The notes under the pieces: generated by a model | The model's input: only the letters and a program-made list of their open reading frames with translations | Told to the model about the DNA's origin: nothing | Databases searched by the model: none | Made by a program: the position numbers and the translations under genes | NCBI GenBank assembly: GCA_025964355.1 | Contig: JAOPZB010000074.1 | Location: 1-45,670 of the forward strand | DNA length: 45,670 nucleotides | Direction: 5' to 3' | DNA from: Solirubrobacterales bacterium | GTDB lineage: Bacteria; Actinomycetota; Thermoleophilia; Solirubrobacterales; Solirubrobacteraceae | Shown: piece by piece, positions 44,829 through 45,670 of the stretch | How the letters are laid out: the number at the start of each line of letters is the position of its first letter | Position numbering within the stretch: the stretch's first letter is position 1

Positions 44829-45670
44829 ATGAGCGCGAGCCCGGTCACCGACGCCGAGCGCGCCGCCTGGCAGGAGGCCAACCGCGGCTTCCTCGCTCGC
44901 CACTATCCGCCGGCGTCCGTGCGCGAGCAGCTCGAGCGCCCGCGCCAGCTCGAGCGCAGGACCTGGCGGCTGGCCTGCGAGATGGGCTGGACGGCGATCT
45001 TCGCCGACCCGCGCGACGGTGGCCTGGCAGGCGATCCGGAGCTCGTCGTGAGCCTCGCCGAGGAGCTGGGCCGCGCGGTCAACCCCTCGCCGTTCCTGGG
45101 CTGCGCGCTCAGCGCCGCGGTGATCGCCGCCGACCCGAGCCTCGACCGCGCGACGCTGGCGGGCCTGCTCGACGGCTCGCTGTGCTGCGCCTGGTGCGTG
45201 CTCGACGGCGACGGGCCGTGGAGCGCCGAGGCGATCAGCGCCGAGGCCGTCGAGGCGCAGTCCGGTGTCGCCGGCGACGGAGCTCTCACGCTCACGACCG
45301 GCAAGCGCTACGTGCTCGACGCCGACCTCGCCGACATGCTGCTCGTGAGCGCACGCGTCGAGGGAGTGCTGCGTAACTTCCTGATCCCCTCATCGGCTCC
45401 CGGGGTGACGGTGACAACGGCCCGCGGCATGGACCTCACGCGCCGCATCAGCCGCGTGGAGCTCGACGGCGTGGTCCTGCGCGCCGGCGCGGGCTCGATC
45501 CCCGCAGACGGCGAGGCGGCCGTGCGCCGTGGCCTTCGCCTGGGCGCCGTGCTCTGTTGCGCCGATGCCACCGGCGTGGCCGAGCGTCTGATGGAGATGA
45601 CCGTCGCCTACGTCAGCGACCGCGAGGTGTTCGGCCGTCCGCTCGCCACCTACCAGGCGGTCAAGCACGC
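44829..45670 (+). CDS. Acyl-CoA dehydrogenase subunit (partial, runs off the right edge)
   Basis: About 280 residues are visible from ATG 44829. The start WQEANRGFLARHYPPASVREQLE, MGWTAIFADPRDGG and LVVSLAEELGRAVNPSPFLGCALSA is ACAD-like. The middle lacks a SEPxAGSD loop (LCCAWCVLDGDG instead). SDREVFGRPLATYQAVKHA at the right edge is the R-x-x-FG-x-x-I/L motif, as in the beta-like subunit at 40220. A partner alpha-like gene would be expected beyond the window. ATG 44829 overlaps the TGA of a 14-codon frame (44788-44832). Confidence 0.88.
   Translation, partial: MSASPVTDAERAAWQEANRGFLARHYPPASVREQLERPRQLERRTWRLACEMGWTAIFADPRDGGLAGDPELVVSLAEELGRAVNPSPFLGCALSAAVIAADPSLDRATLAGLLDGSLCCAWCVLDGDGPWSAEAISAEAVEAQSGVAGDGALTLTTGKRYVLDADLADMLLVSARVEGVLRNFLIPSSAPGVTVTTARGMDLTRRISRVELDGVVLRAGAGSIPADGEAAVRRGLRLGAVLCCADATGVAERLMEMTVAYVSDREVFGRPLATYQAVKH

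Overview
The window is high-GC, densely packed bacterial DNA with mostly ATGA or GTGA stop/start overlaps. Gene content points to an actinobacterium-like lineage: a mycofactocin cluster, an ECF42-type sigma factor with a DGPF partner, a NhaA-DsbA fusion, type II NADH dehydrogenase and DUF1707. A member of the Thermoleophilia/Solirubrobacterales is my best guess, but it is an inference from gene content and composition only. No rRNA, tRNA, CRISPR array, insertion sequence or prophage was seen.

Bases 1-26.6 kb hold general and accessory functions. From left to right these are a MacAB-like export operon (minus strand, with a partial membrane protein running off the left edge), NhaA fused to a DsbA-like domain, NDH-2, a MarR regulator divergent from a universal stress protein, and a beta-phosphoglucomutase/GH65 phosphorylase pair. 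A group of small envelope or stress genes follows (DUF1707, COG4315 repeat protein, metallo-beta-lactamase fold, MarR/YceI, an LPG-synthase-type membrane protein). Next comes a three-gene operon of exported proteins (sialidase-like beta-propeller, GH94-like protein, M28-like protein) divergent from a TetR regulator. After it lie a small unknown gene coupled to the 3' remnant of a MarR gene, an MFS exporter, and the ECF sigma/DGPF pair.

Bases 26.6-45.7 kb are the most interesting part: a mycofactocin locus joined to an acyl-CoA catabolic island. The minus-strand operon reads mftA-mftB-mftC-mftD-SDR-mftF. No mftE (creatininase-like peptidase), mftG or TetR-type mftR is present; an SDR sits where mftE is usually found. 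A divergent IclR-family regulator leads into two paralogous mycofactocin-type SDRs. The rest encodes a thiolase, two crotonase-fold proteins lacking the classical catalytic glutamates, an ACAD10/11-like acyl-CoA dehydrogenase, an APH-fold kinase, a paired two-subunit acyl-CoA dehydrogenase, an acyl-CoA ligase, a further SDR and a partial acyl-CoA dehydrogenase.

Working model (inference): the ligase activates a hydroxylated or keto acid, mycofactocin-linked SDRs oxidise an alcohol with electrons passed to mycofactocin, and the APH kinase plus ACAD10/11-like enzyme remove a hydroxyl through a phosphorylated acyl-CoA, as in the LvaAC levulinate/4-hydroxyvalerate pathway. The acyl-CoA dehydrogenases, crotonases and thiolase would complete degradation. 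A shared imperfect palindrome (AACCG-n2/3-TTCT-N6-AGAA) in the mftA/IclR and thiolase/crotonase intergenic regions, with a weaker copy at the ligase start, suggests that the IclR protein controls the island as one regulon.
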